This document shows positions 47,994 through 55,827 of a stretch of 55,827 nt of DNA, piece after piece. How positions within the stretch are numbered: position 1 is the first letter of the stretch; every line of letters starts with the position of its first letter. The notes below the pieces were generated by a model. It searched no databases and had not been told where the DNA came from. It worked only from the letters and a program-made list of their open reading frames with translations. Both the position numbers and the translations under genes were made by a program. The stretch comes from CBDUXP01 sp965371225 [NCBI: uncultured bacterium] (lineage in GTDB: Bacteria > Abyssobacteria > SURF-5 > CBDUXP01). The DNA lies in contig CBDUXP010000023.1 of NCBI GenBank assembly GCA_965371225.1, positions 1 to 55,827 of the forward strand, in the 5' to 3' direction.

Positions 47994-49535
47994 CTAGCCG
48001 GACACGCGAGCGATGATCCGTGTTTCGAACGGGATCTCCGTGCTGTTCATCGCTAGGGGTTCGATCCGGATATCCGTACAGCCCAGCGCTTCGAGTACCA
48101 CACGAGTTTCGGCGGGGGAAATGTCGTTATAGAAGATCGACGTGTTCGGGTCCATGGTGTACCGATGCTCGGGCAGATCAGGAAACCACCCACGGTACGC
48201 GGTCAACACGATCCACTTACGCGAGTACCGCACCAACCCGCGGAGATAGGCGTTGATGTCCCACGTATTGTCGATGGTCCCCTGCGAAAACACCAGGTCA
48301 AACTGCTCGGTCGGTGCATCCGCGACCACATCGGCACAGATGTAATCATGATCCGTATGCGCGCGGTGCTCCCGGCACCACGCCACTTCCTTCTCGCTTA
48401 AATCCATGCCCACGTAGCGGCGGTCGCGAAACGCGTCAGCGTATCCCACTGCGCACCCGCAACCGACGTCCAGGATGTTGTGGACCCGGTCCCCCGCCGA
48501 TTCCCGTTCCGCGACGAATGCCAGCAGGCTATCGTGGGCCGGCTGGCGGCTCTCGTACATCCAGATGTACCAGTCGAGCCCACCGGGATTCTGTTCCCAC
48601 CACGAGCCGTACGCCGGAGGCTTGTAGCGTTCCCAGTTCTGCGCCGGGTAGTAGCCCAGTCGCCGCATGGTCCGTGACGCGATCGCATCGAATCGAACCC
48701 GATCGGCCGGCGCCCAATCCAGCCACGCCGGCCACGTGCCGGATTCTCCCACCCGTTGATCGAGCGAATTGAGTTTCGCGGCAAGTGTCTCCTGGACGGC
48801 CCGCTCTGAAATGCCGGTCAACCCCAGAAATTCGCGCACGCCCACCAAGTCCTCGACGGTCGGAGCGGTGTAGTCGATCGCGATCCACTGCTCGTGCGGT
48901 ACAGCTTCCAGTGCATCCAAAATCGCCTCATTGGCCCGTGACCAATACCACGCGGTCATTTCCAGGCGCGAGAACTGCTCCCACTGTTCGAACCACATAT
49001 CTTCCGGCCCGGGGCGAGGGCGGGCGTAGTCCGACCCGTCGAGTTCCAATGGCAGCTTGGACACCGCGGCCTTGGCCCGCTTGCTCAGACCCGTGGTGTC
49101 CGCGCACTCCCGGTAGATGGAGCCGAACATCTGGTTATGCCAATTGATCAACGACCGGACGACGTCGCGCCCGTCCCGCTTGACGTAGACGAATCGGCAG
49201 GGAAGCTGGGCACACAGGTACGGGATGAAGGGGCCCAGCGTGACATTCTTCTCTCCGTATATCTCCCCGCGCTGCAGCACCGGCTGCACCCGCGGAAGAA
49301 TCCCCTCGGTCACCGCCCGCGCCGGATCAGCCAGGCGGCCCTCCATCAGATCCCGGGATTCGCGGTCCAGCGTGGGATTCGGCTCGGACAGACAGACGCC
49401 ATTATCGGCTTGATCGAGAATACGACAGAGCGAGGTCGTCCCGGACCGCGCGCAACCGATGATGAAATAAGCGTGAGACACAGGAATGGGCTGCGACGCG
49501 CGAGCGGGTTCGCGGACTATCGACTCATTCTTCAC
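47994..49535 (-). CDS. Sulfotransferase-methyltransferase fusion protein
   Basis: About 513 residues. The N-terminal half is a PAPS-dependent sulfotransferase: the 5'-phosphosulfate loop IIGCARSGTTSL starts near residue 24 and the 3'-phosphate motif VYVKRDGRDVVRSL follows. The C-terminal half is a class I methyltransferase with ILDVGCGCAVGY from residue 354, YVGMDLSEKE and FSQGTIDNTWD. The start is uncertain; I use GTG at 49535 because the frame beyond it overlaps the divergent promoter and reads as non-coding, though its ribosome binding site is poor. It probably adds sulfate and methyl groups to the same surface glycan. Confidence 0.82.
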   Translation of the reverse strand: MKNESIVREPARASQPIPVSHAYFIIGCARSGTTSLCRILDQADNGVCLSEPNPTLDRESRDLMEGRLADPARAVTEGILPRVQPVLQRGEIYGEKNVTLGPFIPYLCAQLPCRFVYVKRDGRDVVRSLINWHNQMFGSIYRECADTTGLSKRAKAAVSKLPLELDGSDYARPRPGPEDMWFEQWEQFSRLEMTAWYWSRANEAILDALEAVPHEQWIAIDYTAPTVEDLVGVREFLGLTGISERAVQETLAAKLNSLDQRVGESGTWPAWLDWAPADRVRFDAIASRTMRRLGYYPAQNWERYKPPAYGSWWEQNPGGLDWYIWMYESRQPAHDSLLAFVAERESAGDRVHNILDVGCGCAVGYADAFRDRRYVGMDLSEKEVAWCREHRAHTDHDYICADVVADAPTEQFDLVFSQGTIDNTWDINAYLRGLVRYSRKWIVLTAYRGWFPDLPEHRYTMDPNTSIFYNDISPAETRVVLEALGCTDIRIEPLAMNSTEIPFETRIIARVSG

Positions 49536-49745
49536 CTGCGGGGGTCTGGGGTTGTCCGCCGGCGGAGGGGCGTTTTTGAGCTGTTTGGGCCCCACTCTAC
49601 CCGACTTCTGCGACTTGCGTCGGTGGCCGGAACCAGGCGACCCGGGGTGGACAAATGGAGTATGCGGATACAAGGCCCACCTGGCGGACGTTGAGGGCCG
49701 TAGGCAGGACGCAGCGAAGGAGGCCTCATATCGCAATATATGGTG

Positions 49746-49774
49746 TTGTGTCCTTATCCGGTCCCCTCTATAAT
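49746..49774 (+). promoter_or_regulatory. Sigma-70 promoter of the second glycan gene run
   Basis: TTGTGT (49746-49751), a 17-base spacer and a perfect TATAAT (49769-49774). The ATG of the next gene is at 49792, so the transcript would have only about 10 untranslated bases or be leaderless. Confidence 0.65.
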
Positions 49775-49791
49775 GTGCCCGCACTCGCTCG

Positions 49792-50694
49792 ATGCCCGCC
49801 CCCAGCTCCCTAGTCCTTTTTGGCCTGCCCAAGGCCTTCCGCGGCCATGTTGGCACCATCCAACGGAACGCCATCGAAAGCTGGCGCCGCCTGGGGGTGG
49901 CGAGTCAGATCCTGCTCTTCGGGGACGAGGTGGGCACCGCAGACGTCGCGGCGGAGTATGGCTGCCGGCATGTGCCGGTGGTGCGGCGCAATGCGCGTGG
50001 CACCCCGTTAGTCGACGACGTCTTCCGGATTGCCGAGCGCCTGGCACCGAGGCCCCTCCTGTGCTACGTCAACGCTGACACGATGCTCCTCCCGGATTTC
50101 GGGGATGCGGTGAAGTCGCTGGGGGTGGTGCGCGAGCCGCTCCTGGTCATCGGCCGACGGTGGGACCTGACGGTCGAGGAACGCCTGGATTTTGCCCGCG
50201 GTTGGGATGCGGAGTTACGAAGGCGGCTGACCCGGGTTGGGCAGCTCCATGACCCCGCCGCGGTGGACTACTTTGTCTTTTCGCGCGGACTGTGGCCGGA
50301 GGTGCCACCGTTCGCCCTGGGGCGCACGGCCTGGGACAACTGGCTCGTATTCGCCGCCCGCCGCCGCGGAGCGCGCGTGGTGGATGCCACGGCGTCCGTC
50401 ACCTGCGTCCATCAAACGCACGACTACAGTCACGTCCCCGGTGGGTGGACTGAGGTCTGGCGCGGACCCGAGGCACAAAAGAATCTCGAACTAGCGGGCG
50501 GAGGGGCACAGCTCTACACCGTGCACGATGCCACGGACATCTTGCGGGGCGGCCGACTGTGGCCGGCTCTAACGCCGGCGCACCTGCGTCGCCGATGGCG
50601 ACACGTTCGTCGCCGGAACGCTCGAGTTGTTGCCGTACGAATAGCGTTCAACCGATGGCCCGGATTGCGTCGCTGGGCGCTGCCGGCGGCCTGA
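49792..50694 (+). CDS. Probable GT-A-type glycosyltransferase
   Basis: A 300-residue protein with no membrane segment. An N-terminal nucleotide-binding-like region (VGTIQRNAIESWRRLG) is followed by LCYVNADTMLLPDF, where NADT stands in the place of the DxD motif, and later DYFVFSRGLW and WDNWLVFAARR, as in sugar transferases. I do not recognise a precise family. The ATG at 49792 is fixed by the promoter just upstream; there is almost no leader and no ribosome binding site. It is followed by UDP-sugar dehydrogenase. Confidence 0.65.
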   Translation: MPAPSSLVLFGLPKAFRGHVGTIQRNAIESWRRLGVASQILLFGDEVGTADVAAEYGCRHVPVVRRNARGTPLVDDVFRIAERLAPRPLLCYVNADTMLLPDFGDAVKSLGVVREPLLVIGRRWDLTVEERLDFARGWDAELRRRLTRVGQLHDPAAVDYFVFSRGLWPEVPPFALGRTAWDNWLVFAARRRGARVVDATASVTCVHQTHDYSHVPGGWTEVWRGPEAQKNLELAGGGAQLYTVHDATDILRGGRLWPALTPAHLRRRWRHVRRRNARVVAVRIAFNRWPGLRRWALPAA

Positions 50695-50741
50695 CGGGTG
50701 AACAGACCCGCCGCAGACGCCTGGGAAAGGAATTCCACTTC

Positions 50742-52073
50742 GTGAACATCTCGGTCATAGGGCTCGGTAAACTCGGCGCGCCCCTGGCGGCAGTGCTCGC
50801 ACACAAGGGCCATTCCGTCATCGGCCACGATGTGAACGCGGCATCCGTCGCCGCCGTCAATGCCGGGGAAGCGCCCGTCACCGAGCCCGGGCTGGCCGAG
50901 CTGTTCCGGCAGGTGCATCCACAGCTATCGGCCACCGGCGACTGCACAGCCGCCGTGGCCCTCACGGACGCCACCTTCGTGATCGTACCGACCCCAAGCG
51001 ACACCGACGGCGCATTTTCCATGGGCGCCGCGGTGGCGGCAGCAGAGGCGGTCGGCACCGCGCTGCGGGGCAAGCAGGCCTACCACCTTGTCGTCCTCGT
51101 CAGCACGGTCATGCCCGGCGCGACCGAACAGGAGTTCCTGCCGACCCTGGAAGCCTGCTCCGGCAAGCAGTGCGGCGTGGAGTTCGGCTTGTGCTACAGC
51201 CCCGAGTTCATCGCCCTTGGCAGCGTGATTCGGGATCTCTTGCAGCCCGACCTGGTCCTGATCGGCGAATCCGACTCGCGGGCCGGTGACGCATTGGCGG
51301 AACTCTACGGCACGGTGCATGAGAGCGCACCCGCGCTCTGCCGGATGAGCTTCGTCAATGCGGAACTCACCAAGCTGGCGGTGAACTCGTTCGTGACGAC
51401 CAAGATTTCGTTTGCCAACATGCTGGCCGACCTCTGCGAGCGGCTGCCCGGCGCGGACGTGGATGTGGTGACCGGCGCGGTCGGCCGGGACAGCCGCATC
51501 GGGACGAAATTTCTCCGCGGCGCCACGGCGTACGGGGGGCCGTGCTTCCCGCGGGACAACGTGGCCCTGGCTACCACGGCACGGCGCGTCGGTGCCACCG
51601 CGCCGCTGGCGGAAGCTACCGATCTCGTGAACCAAACGCAACACATGCGCCTGGCCGAGACGGTCGCGGGTCTGCTTCCGCTGGGGGGGCGCGTGGGCAT
51701 CCTTGGTCTGGCCTACAAGCCCGACACGCCGGTCATCGAGGCCTCTGCCGGCATGGCCCTGGCGAAGGAATTGCTTCGGCGTGACATCCCCATCAGCGTC
51801 TACGATCCCGCCGCACTGCCGAACGCGCAGGCGGTGCTCCGTGACACGGTGGACTATGCCGCCTCAGCCGACGCGTGCGTCGCGGCTGCCGATGTCGCGG
51901 TCGTCATGACGCCATGGGCGGATTTCCGTGCGGTCCTACCCCCGCCAACGCCGAGACTCCAGAGGCCGCTGGTGGTGGTGGATTGTTGGCGCCTGTTCGA
52001 TGAGCACGAACTCGATGGGACGGTGGAGTACCTGCCGATTGGTCGCTACGCGGCCGCGGCGCAGATCGCCTAA
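50742..52073 (+). CDS. UDP-glucose/GDP-mannose-type nucleotide-sugar dehydrogenase
   Basis: A 443-residue NAD-dependent four-electron dehydrogenase. The cofactor motif is VIGLGKLGAPLA at residues 5-16. The catalytic lysine is likely Lys211 in ELTKLAVNSF, and the catalytic cysteine is Cys268 in YGGPCFPRDN. GLAYKPDTPVIEASAG and VYDPAA belong to the C-terminal domain. It oxidises the C6 alcohol of a UDP- or GDP-hexose to a carboxylate, giving an acidic sugar for the polymer. The start is GTG at 50742 with AAAGGA about ten bases upstream; the frame extends further back but overlaps the preceding gene. Confidence 0.9.
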   Translation: MNISVIGLGKLGAPLAAVLAHKGHSVIGHDVNAASVAAVNAGEAPVTEPGLAELFRQVHPQLSATGDCTAAVALTDATFVIVPTPSDTDGAFSMGAAVAAAEAVGTALRGKQAYHLVVLVSTVMPGATEQEFLPTLEACSGKQCGVEFGLCYSPEFIALGSVIRDLLQPDLVLIGESDSRAGDALAELYGTVHESAPALCRMSFVNAELTKLAVNSFVTTKISFANMLADLCERLPGADVDVVTGAVGRDSRIGTKFLRGATAYGGPCFPRDNVALATTARRVGATAPLAEATDLVNQTQHMRLAETVAGLLPLGGRVGILGLAYKPDTPVIEASAGMALAKELLRRDIPISVYDPAALPNAQAVLRDTVDYAASADACVAAADVAVVMTPWADFRAVLPPPTPRLQRPLVVVDCWRLFDEHELDGTVEYLPIGRYAAAAQIA

Positions 52074-52126
52074 CGCCGGGACCCTGAACACCCGGGAACG
52101 CTCCCGGTGGAGAGGAACGCACGCGC

Positions 52127-53131
52127 ATGACCAACGTGATTGTGGTAGCCGGTGGAGGTGGTTTCATTGGGGGACATCTCGTGGCGGACCTCCGCCGCCG
52201 GGGCCATGCGCACGTTCGCGCGGTGGACATCAAACCGGTAGCAAACTGGTACCAGCGAATAGACGACGTCGAGAACCTGCAACTGGACCTGCGCGACAAG
52301 GAGGCGTGCGCCACCGCAGTGCGCGGCGCAAGCGCGATCTATAACCTGGCCGCGGATATGGGCGGTATGGGTTTCATCGAAGCCCACAAAGCCGACTGCA
52401 TGCTGTCCGTCCTTATCAACACCCACCTGCTGATGGCCGCCCGTGACCAGGGTGTGGGCCGCCTGTTTTATGCGTCATCCGCCTGTGTCTACAACGGAGA
52501 CAAGCAGCAGACGGCGGCCGTGCAGCCCCTGCGCGAATCCGATGCGTATCCCGCCATGCCGGAGGACGGTTACGGGTGGGAAAAGCTCTTCAGCGAACGG
52601 ATGTGCCGGCATTTTACGGAGGACTTTGGCGTGGAGACGCGCGTCGCACGCTTTCACAACGTCTACGGTCCCCACGGGACGTACCACGGAGGCCGGGAAA
52701 AGGCGCCGGCCGCCATCTGTCGCAAGGTGATCCTTGCCAAGCTTTCCCACCGCCACGAGATCGAGATCTGGGGCGACGGTCAACAGACGCGCAGCTTTAT
52801 GTATGTCGACGATTGCATCGAGGGGATTCGCCGGTTGATGGCCAGTGAGACATCGGAACCGCTGAATGTTGGAAGCGACCAGCTCGTCACCATCAACCAG
52901 TTGGTGGACGTGGTGGAAGCCATCGCCGGTATCCGGCTGCGCCGACGCTATCGGCTGGACGCGCCGAAAGGCGTCCGCGGCCGCAACAGCGATAACACGC
53001 GGATACAGGAGCGTCTCCGTTGGGCGCCCGCCATCCCGCTTGCAGTCGGGATGGAACGGACGTATCGCTGGATCTACGATCAGATTGTCGGCGCCCGGCC
53101 GTGGCGCGTGCGGGAGCTGGTGCCCGCTTAA
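52127..53131 (+). CDS. GDP-mannose 3,5-epimerase homologue (extended SDR)
   Basis: A 334-residue protein that follows the plant GDP-mannose 3,5-epimerase pattern closely: NLAADMGGMGFI, YASSACVY, RFHNVYGPHGTYHGGREK, TRSFMYVDDC and GVRGRNSDN. The catalytic residues of that family are conserved as Cys120, Tyr149, Lys153 and Lys192. The enzyme converts GDP-D-mannose to GDP-L-galactose and GDP-L-gulose, so the polymer may contain L-galactose-type sugars. Bacterial members are less studied and could act on a related substrate. ATG at 52127 follows GGAGAGGAA. Its TAA stop is shared, on the other strand, with the convergent glycosyltransferase gene. Confidence 0.83.
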   Translation: MTNVIVVAGGGGFIGGHLVADLRRRGHAHVRAVDIKPVANWYQRIDDVENLQLDLRDKEACATAVRGASAIYNLAADMGGMGFIEAHKADCMLSVLINTHLLMAARDQGVGRLFYASSACVYNGDKQQTAAVQPLRESDAYPAMPEDGYGWEKLFSERMCRHFTEDFGVETRVARFHNVYGPHGTYHGGREKAPAAICRKVILAKLSHRHEIEIWGDGQQTRSFMYVDDCIEGIRRLMASETSEPLNVGSDQLVTINQLVDVVEAIAGIRLRRRYRLDAPKGVRGRNSDNTRIQERLRWAPAIPLAVGMERTYRWIYDQIVGARPWRVRELVPA

Positions 53132-54369
53132 CCGCCACCGGGCGGAAGGGGATGTGACCCTGGTGGTGGCAACCTGTCCACGATATGGCGCATGAGCACA
53201 TCCCAATCGTAGGCGGCAGCGATGGCCCGGCGACGATCCTGCAGAGTGGGCGTGTCTTCTGCCAGGGCGCGCTGTATGGACGCGATGAAGTCCTCCTGGG
53301 CGACGTAGATCAAGTCGTTGAGGGCGTCCAGGTCGGGCAGCGGTGTCGTGACAACGGGCTTACCAAGCGCCAGGTACTCGAACAACGTGATGGGATTGGC
53401 AAATCCGCTGAACGCGCCGCGGCGGAACGGCAGCAGCCCGACATCGAAGTGGTGCATCAGTGCCGGCACGTCGGCATACGCGACTTCCCCGAGCAGCTGC
53501 ACATTCGGCAGGGCGTGCAACGGGGTGAGGTCCGCGCGTTTCCGCAGGGGTCCCGCGACGACCAGCGTGCTGTCCGGGTAAGCCTGCGCACACGCGGCCA
53601 GCAGTTCCACGTCCACCCAGTGCGCGAGCGTGCCGAGAAATCCCAGCACGGGCCTTCGCAGTGGGCGCGGGAAGGCCGGCGGCCGTCCGGCAGCACAGCC
53701 GCGGAAGCGTGGCGCCTCGACTCCATTGGGCACCAGCAGCGTAGGGAGGTCCGGGCGTCGCGCGTGCAGCGCGGCCTCAAGTGGGCTGCTGACCGCCAAA
53801 GCAAGCGTGCTGCGCGCCAGCACGGCGTCCTCCCGGCGTTGGTATTCCGCGGGATCCAACCACCCTTTCAGGATCTCGGGCGCGTCCACCTTGTCATAAA
53901 TGACCGCGTCGAACGGAAAACGCCGCAGGAGCGGTTCCCAGCGCGCCGTCGTGACGATGGCCAGCGTGGGATGCGCGGCGCGCGCGGCGTGGCCGGCCAA
54001 ACATTGCTGCAGCCAGCGGCCTTGGAGCGCCTCCTGCAGCCGGCGTCCGAGCGGCAAGCGCATGGGCCCAAGTGCAAGCTTTTTCGGTACGCACAGGACG
54101 CGCGTGCCGTCCGCGGCCCGGCCGGGCTCCGCGGGGACGCGGAAGCCAAAGCCGCCGGCGTTCAGCGTGGGCGCGCCGGCATTCTGATGGTACCGGCTGA
54201 CCGAGTTGGGGGGTTCAACGTAGACCGCGTCCATTCCAAGCCGGGCCAGCGCGCGCGTCATCGCGTGCATGCGGGAATGCACGCCGTCGAACCGCAGCGT
54301 CGCGAAGACGAACGCCGTGTACGACTGGGCGGAGGTGCCGGACGTGGGTCGAGAAACTTCCGGCGGCAT
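53128..54369 (-). CDS. Glycosyltransferase, GT-B fold
   Basis: A 413-residue protein. The N-terminal FATLRFDGVHSRMHAM matches glycosyltransferases that bind the acceptor early. The C-terminal domain has VLGFLGTLAHWVDVELL, LVVAGPLRK, DVGLLPFRRGAFSGFANPI and LFEYLALGKPVV, the last being the E-x7-E-like donor site of GT4 and related families. ATG at 54369 is used without a clear ribosome binding site. It is isolated between a convergent epimerase and a divergent ABC exporter gene, 59 bases from the latter. Confidence 0.85.
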   Translation of the reverse strand: MPPEVSRPTSGTSAQSYTAFVFATLRFDGVHSRMHAMTRALARLGMDAVYVEPPNSVSRYHQNAGAPTLNAGGFGFRVPAEPGRAADGTRVLCVPKKLALGPMRLPLGRRLQEALQGRWLQQCLAGHAARAAHPTLAIVTTARWEPLLRRFPFDAVIYDKVDAPEILKGWLDPAEYQRREDAVLARSTLALAVSSPLEAALHARRPDLPTLLVPNGVEAPRFRGCAAGRPPAFPRPLRRPVLGFLGTLAHWVDVELLAACAQAYPDSTLVVAGPLRKRADLTPLHALPNVQLLGEVAYADVPALMHHFDVGLLPFRRGAFSGFANPITLFEYLALGKPVVTTPLPDLDALNDLIYVAQEDFIASIQRALAEDTPTLQDRRRAIAAAYDWDVLMRHIVDRLPPPGSHPLPPGGG

Positions 54370-54428
54370 TACCGGGACCGCGTACCGCCCGGGAGGAACA
54401 TGAGCGGTCTGGCCGGGGCCGTCTCGTC

Positions 54429-55827
54429 ATGACGACTGTCGCGAAGCCCACGGGCACTGCCGAGGTGTATGCGCGGGCCGAGAGTGGTGTGCAAGAAACT
54501 CTCGAACACGGCCGCATCCTACTCCATTTATTGACCTACGTGCGGCCCTACCGCTTGCGCTTCGGCCTCATGATGTGCTGCATCTTCCTGGCCACCGCCA
54601 CGAAGATCGGCGGCTTGGTCCTGATCAAGCCCTTTGGCGATCTCATTCTCGGGACGTTCGATCCGGATGCCTATGCCAGCGTCCCAGGTCTCGACACCAC
54701 CGTGGGGCGCTATGTGCTTCAGGGGTTTGCCGACACGCTCCAGCAGTCCCCCTATGCGGCCCTCGTCCTCTTGGTGCAGCTGCTGTTCCTCCTCGTGGTG
54801 GTGCAGACCTTCTCGCACCTGGGCGCCGTGTATTTGCAGAGCCACATCGGGGGCTGTATCAGCGTGGATCTGAAGCAGAAGATGCTGTCGCGTTTGCTCG
54901 TGCAGCCGTTGGACTATTACCAGCAGATGGGCAAAGGCGTCATCCATCAGATCATTGACCAGGATTCCGCGGCCGCGTTCCGCACGCTCTATGTCGTGTT
55001 CAACCGCCTCGTGCGCGGCCCCGTGGAAGCCGTAACCGTCTTGGCGATTGCCCTGACCATCGACTGGAAGCTCACGCTCTTTGCCGGTGCGCTGCTGCCG
55101 ATCGTGCTAGGGACGGTCACGCTATTCCGTCGCCGGCTTCAGCATCAGGACGCGAACATGATGCAATTGCTCGGGGCCGGGTCGAACGTGTTGCAGGAAG
55201 TGCTCGCCGCACCGGAGGTGGTCAAGGCGTACCAGATGGAGCCGTACTTCGAAAACCGGTACGGCCGGCTCTCGCGAAAGCTGTTTCGCGCGTTGATGTC
55301 CCTGCGCAAGAGTAAGGAATGGATGGGGCCGATCATGGATCTCAGCGCCGGAGCAGCGATCGCGGTATTCGTGTACGCGAATGGGCGCGCGCTGATGGCC
55401 GGCGGAATCGACCTGCCCAGTTTCATGTTGTTGTATGCGTGTCTCGCCTCGTTAATCGATCCGATTCGCAAGCTGGGCAAGGGCTATGCGGAAATCTACC
55501 TGAACTTCATGAGCCTGCGCCGCGTGTTCGATATGCTGAGCCGCACGCCGGAGATTCCCGATGGCGCCGTCACGGTCGACGACATCGACGGCGCGATCGA
55601 GTTTCGCCATGTGTCTTTCGCCTATCTGCCCGGTCAACCCGTACTCCGCGATGTCAGTTTCCGGGTGGAGCCCGGTGAGCGTGTGGCCCTCGTGGGGCCC
55701 AGCGGTGCCGGCAAAACCACGTTGGTGCGGCTGCTGTTGCGACTGTATGAGCCCCAGGGCGGGAGCATCCGCCTGGACGGTTACGAGGTGCGCGATCTGA
55801 CGCAGCGGTGTCTCCGCACGCATGTCG
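54429..55827 (+). CDS. ABC exporter (MsbA-like), 3' truncated by the window end
   Basis: The frame runs from ATG at 54429 to the last base without a stop, 466 codons. The first 330 residues are a type I exporter membrane domain with about six helices and a long first periplasmic loop ([17 protein letters not shown]). The nucleotide-binding domain begins near residue 380 and includes the Walker A motif [11 protein letters not shown] around residue 421. The signature motif and Walker B lie beyond the window. It is expected to flip a lipid-linked glycan or lipid A-like substrate across the inner membrane, in keeping with the polysaccharide genes next to it. Confidence 0.88.
   Translation, partial: MTTVAKPTGTAEVYARAESGVQETLEHGRILLHLLTYVRPYRLRFGLMMCCIFLATATKIGGLVLIKPFGDLILGTFDPDAYASVPGLDTTVGRYVLQGFADTLQQSPYAALVLLVQLLFLLVVVQTFSHLGAVYLQSHIGGCISVDLKQKMLSRLLVQPLDYYQQMGKGVIHQIIDQDSAAAFRTLYVVFNRLVRGPVEAVTVLAIALTIDWKLTLFAGALLPIVLGTVTLFRRRLQHQDANMMQLLGAGSNVLQEVLAAPEVVKAYQMEPYFENRYGRLSRKLFRALMSLRKSKEWMGPIMDLSAGAAIAVFVYANGRALMAGGIDLPSFMLLYACLASLIDPIRKLGKGYAEIYLNFMSLRRVFDMLSRTPEIPDGAVTVDDIDGAIEFRHVSFAYLPGQPVLRDVSFRVEPGERVALVGPSGAGKTTLVRLLLRLYEPQGGSIRLDGYEVRDLTQRCLRTHV

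Noticed and set aside
1-55827. CRISPR arrays, tRNA/rRNA genes, insertion sequences or prophage genes
   Set aside because: No regularly spaced repeats, no cloverleaf or rRNA-like segment, and no transposase, integrase or phage protein was recognised.

Overview
The window comes from a high-G+C, Gram-negative-type bacterium. It has outer-membrane barrel and lipoprotein genes, many periplasmic c-type cytochromes, and a Tat-exported molybdoenzyme. I see no rRNA, tRNA, CRISPR array, transposase or phage gene. The species cannot be named from sequence alone. The nitrite-oxidoreductase-like genes match the periplasmic type known from Nitrospira, Nitrospina and anammox bacteria. The multiheme cytochromes, the intergenic palindromic repeats and the PhyH/PHP/amidase style of gene content suggest an uncultivated lineage.

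Layout. (1) 1-2924: 3' part of a large ATPase/TPR/adenylate-cyclase regulator, followed by a cluster of GTAGGGGCG-type palindromic repeats (2933-3102). (2) 3112-5699, minus strand: a cytochrome bc-type quinol oxidase operon (Rieske, b6-like cytochrome b, subunit-IV-like protein, membrane-anchored pentaheme cytochrome c). (3) 6124-6753: a divergent tetraheme c554-family cytochrome. (4) 6781-17389, minus strand: eight genes making up a candidate porin-cytochrome conduit. They are a tetraheme cytochrome, three NHL beta-propeller lipoproteins each followed directly by a multiheme cytochrome (5, 12 and 15 candidate hemes), and one outer-membrane barrel. (5) 17817-18884: an 11-site multiheme cytochrome. 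(6) 18916-19779: a PhyH-family dioxygenase. (7) 19896-28220, minus strand: an nxr-type operon with an unknown zinc-ribbon-like protein, NxrA, an 86-residue protein, NxrB, a TorD/NarJ-like chaperone, and an NxrC-like gamma subunit fused to two cytochrome c domains. (8) 28333-34795: ordinary metabolism (amidase, aldo/keto reductase, a truncated gene, PHP phosphoesterase, alcohol dehydrogenase, CNNM-type membrane protein). (9) 34835-55827: a surface polysaccharide locus (asparagine synthase, sugar epimerases including a GDP-mannose 3,5-epimerase homologue, UDP-sugar dehydrogenase, several glycosyltransferases and methyltransferases, a sulfotransferase-methyltransferase fusion, a deacetylase, and an ABC exporter cut by the window end).

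How the parts may work together. Between 3.1 and 21.5 kb I count 54 canonical CXXCH sites plus four atypical ones (CX3CH twice, CX4CH, CX7CH). The simplest reading is one respiratory system. A periplasmic NXR passes electrons through its heme-b/diheme-c gamma subunit into a pool of periplasmic multiheme cytochromes. From there they could go across the outer membrane through the barrel/NHL/multiheme complex, or exchange with the quinone pool through the bc complex. That would be nitrite oxidation coupled to extracellular electron transfer, or the reverse, nitrate reduction with imported electrons. The gene families are read from sequence; the coupling and its direction are inference.
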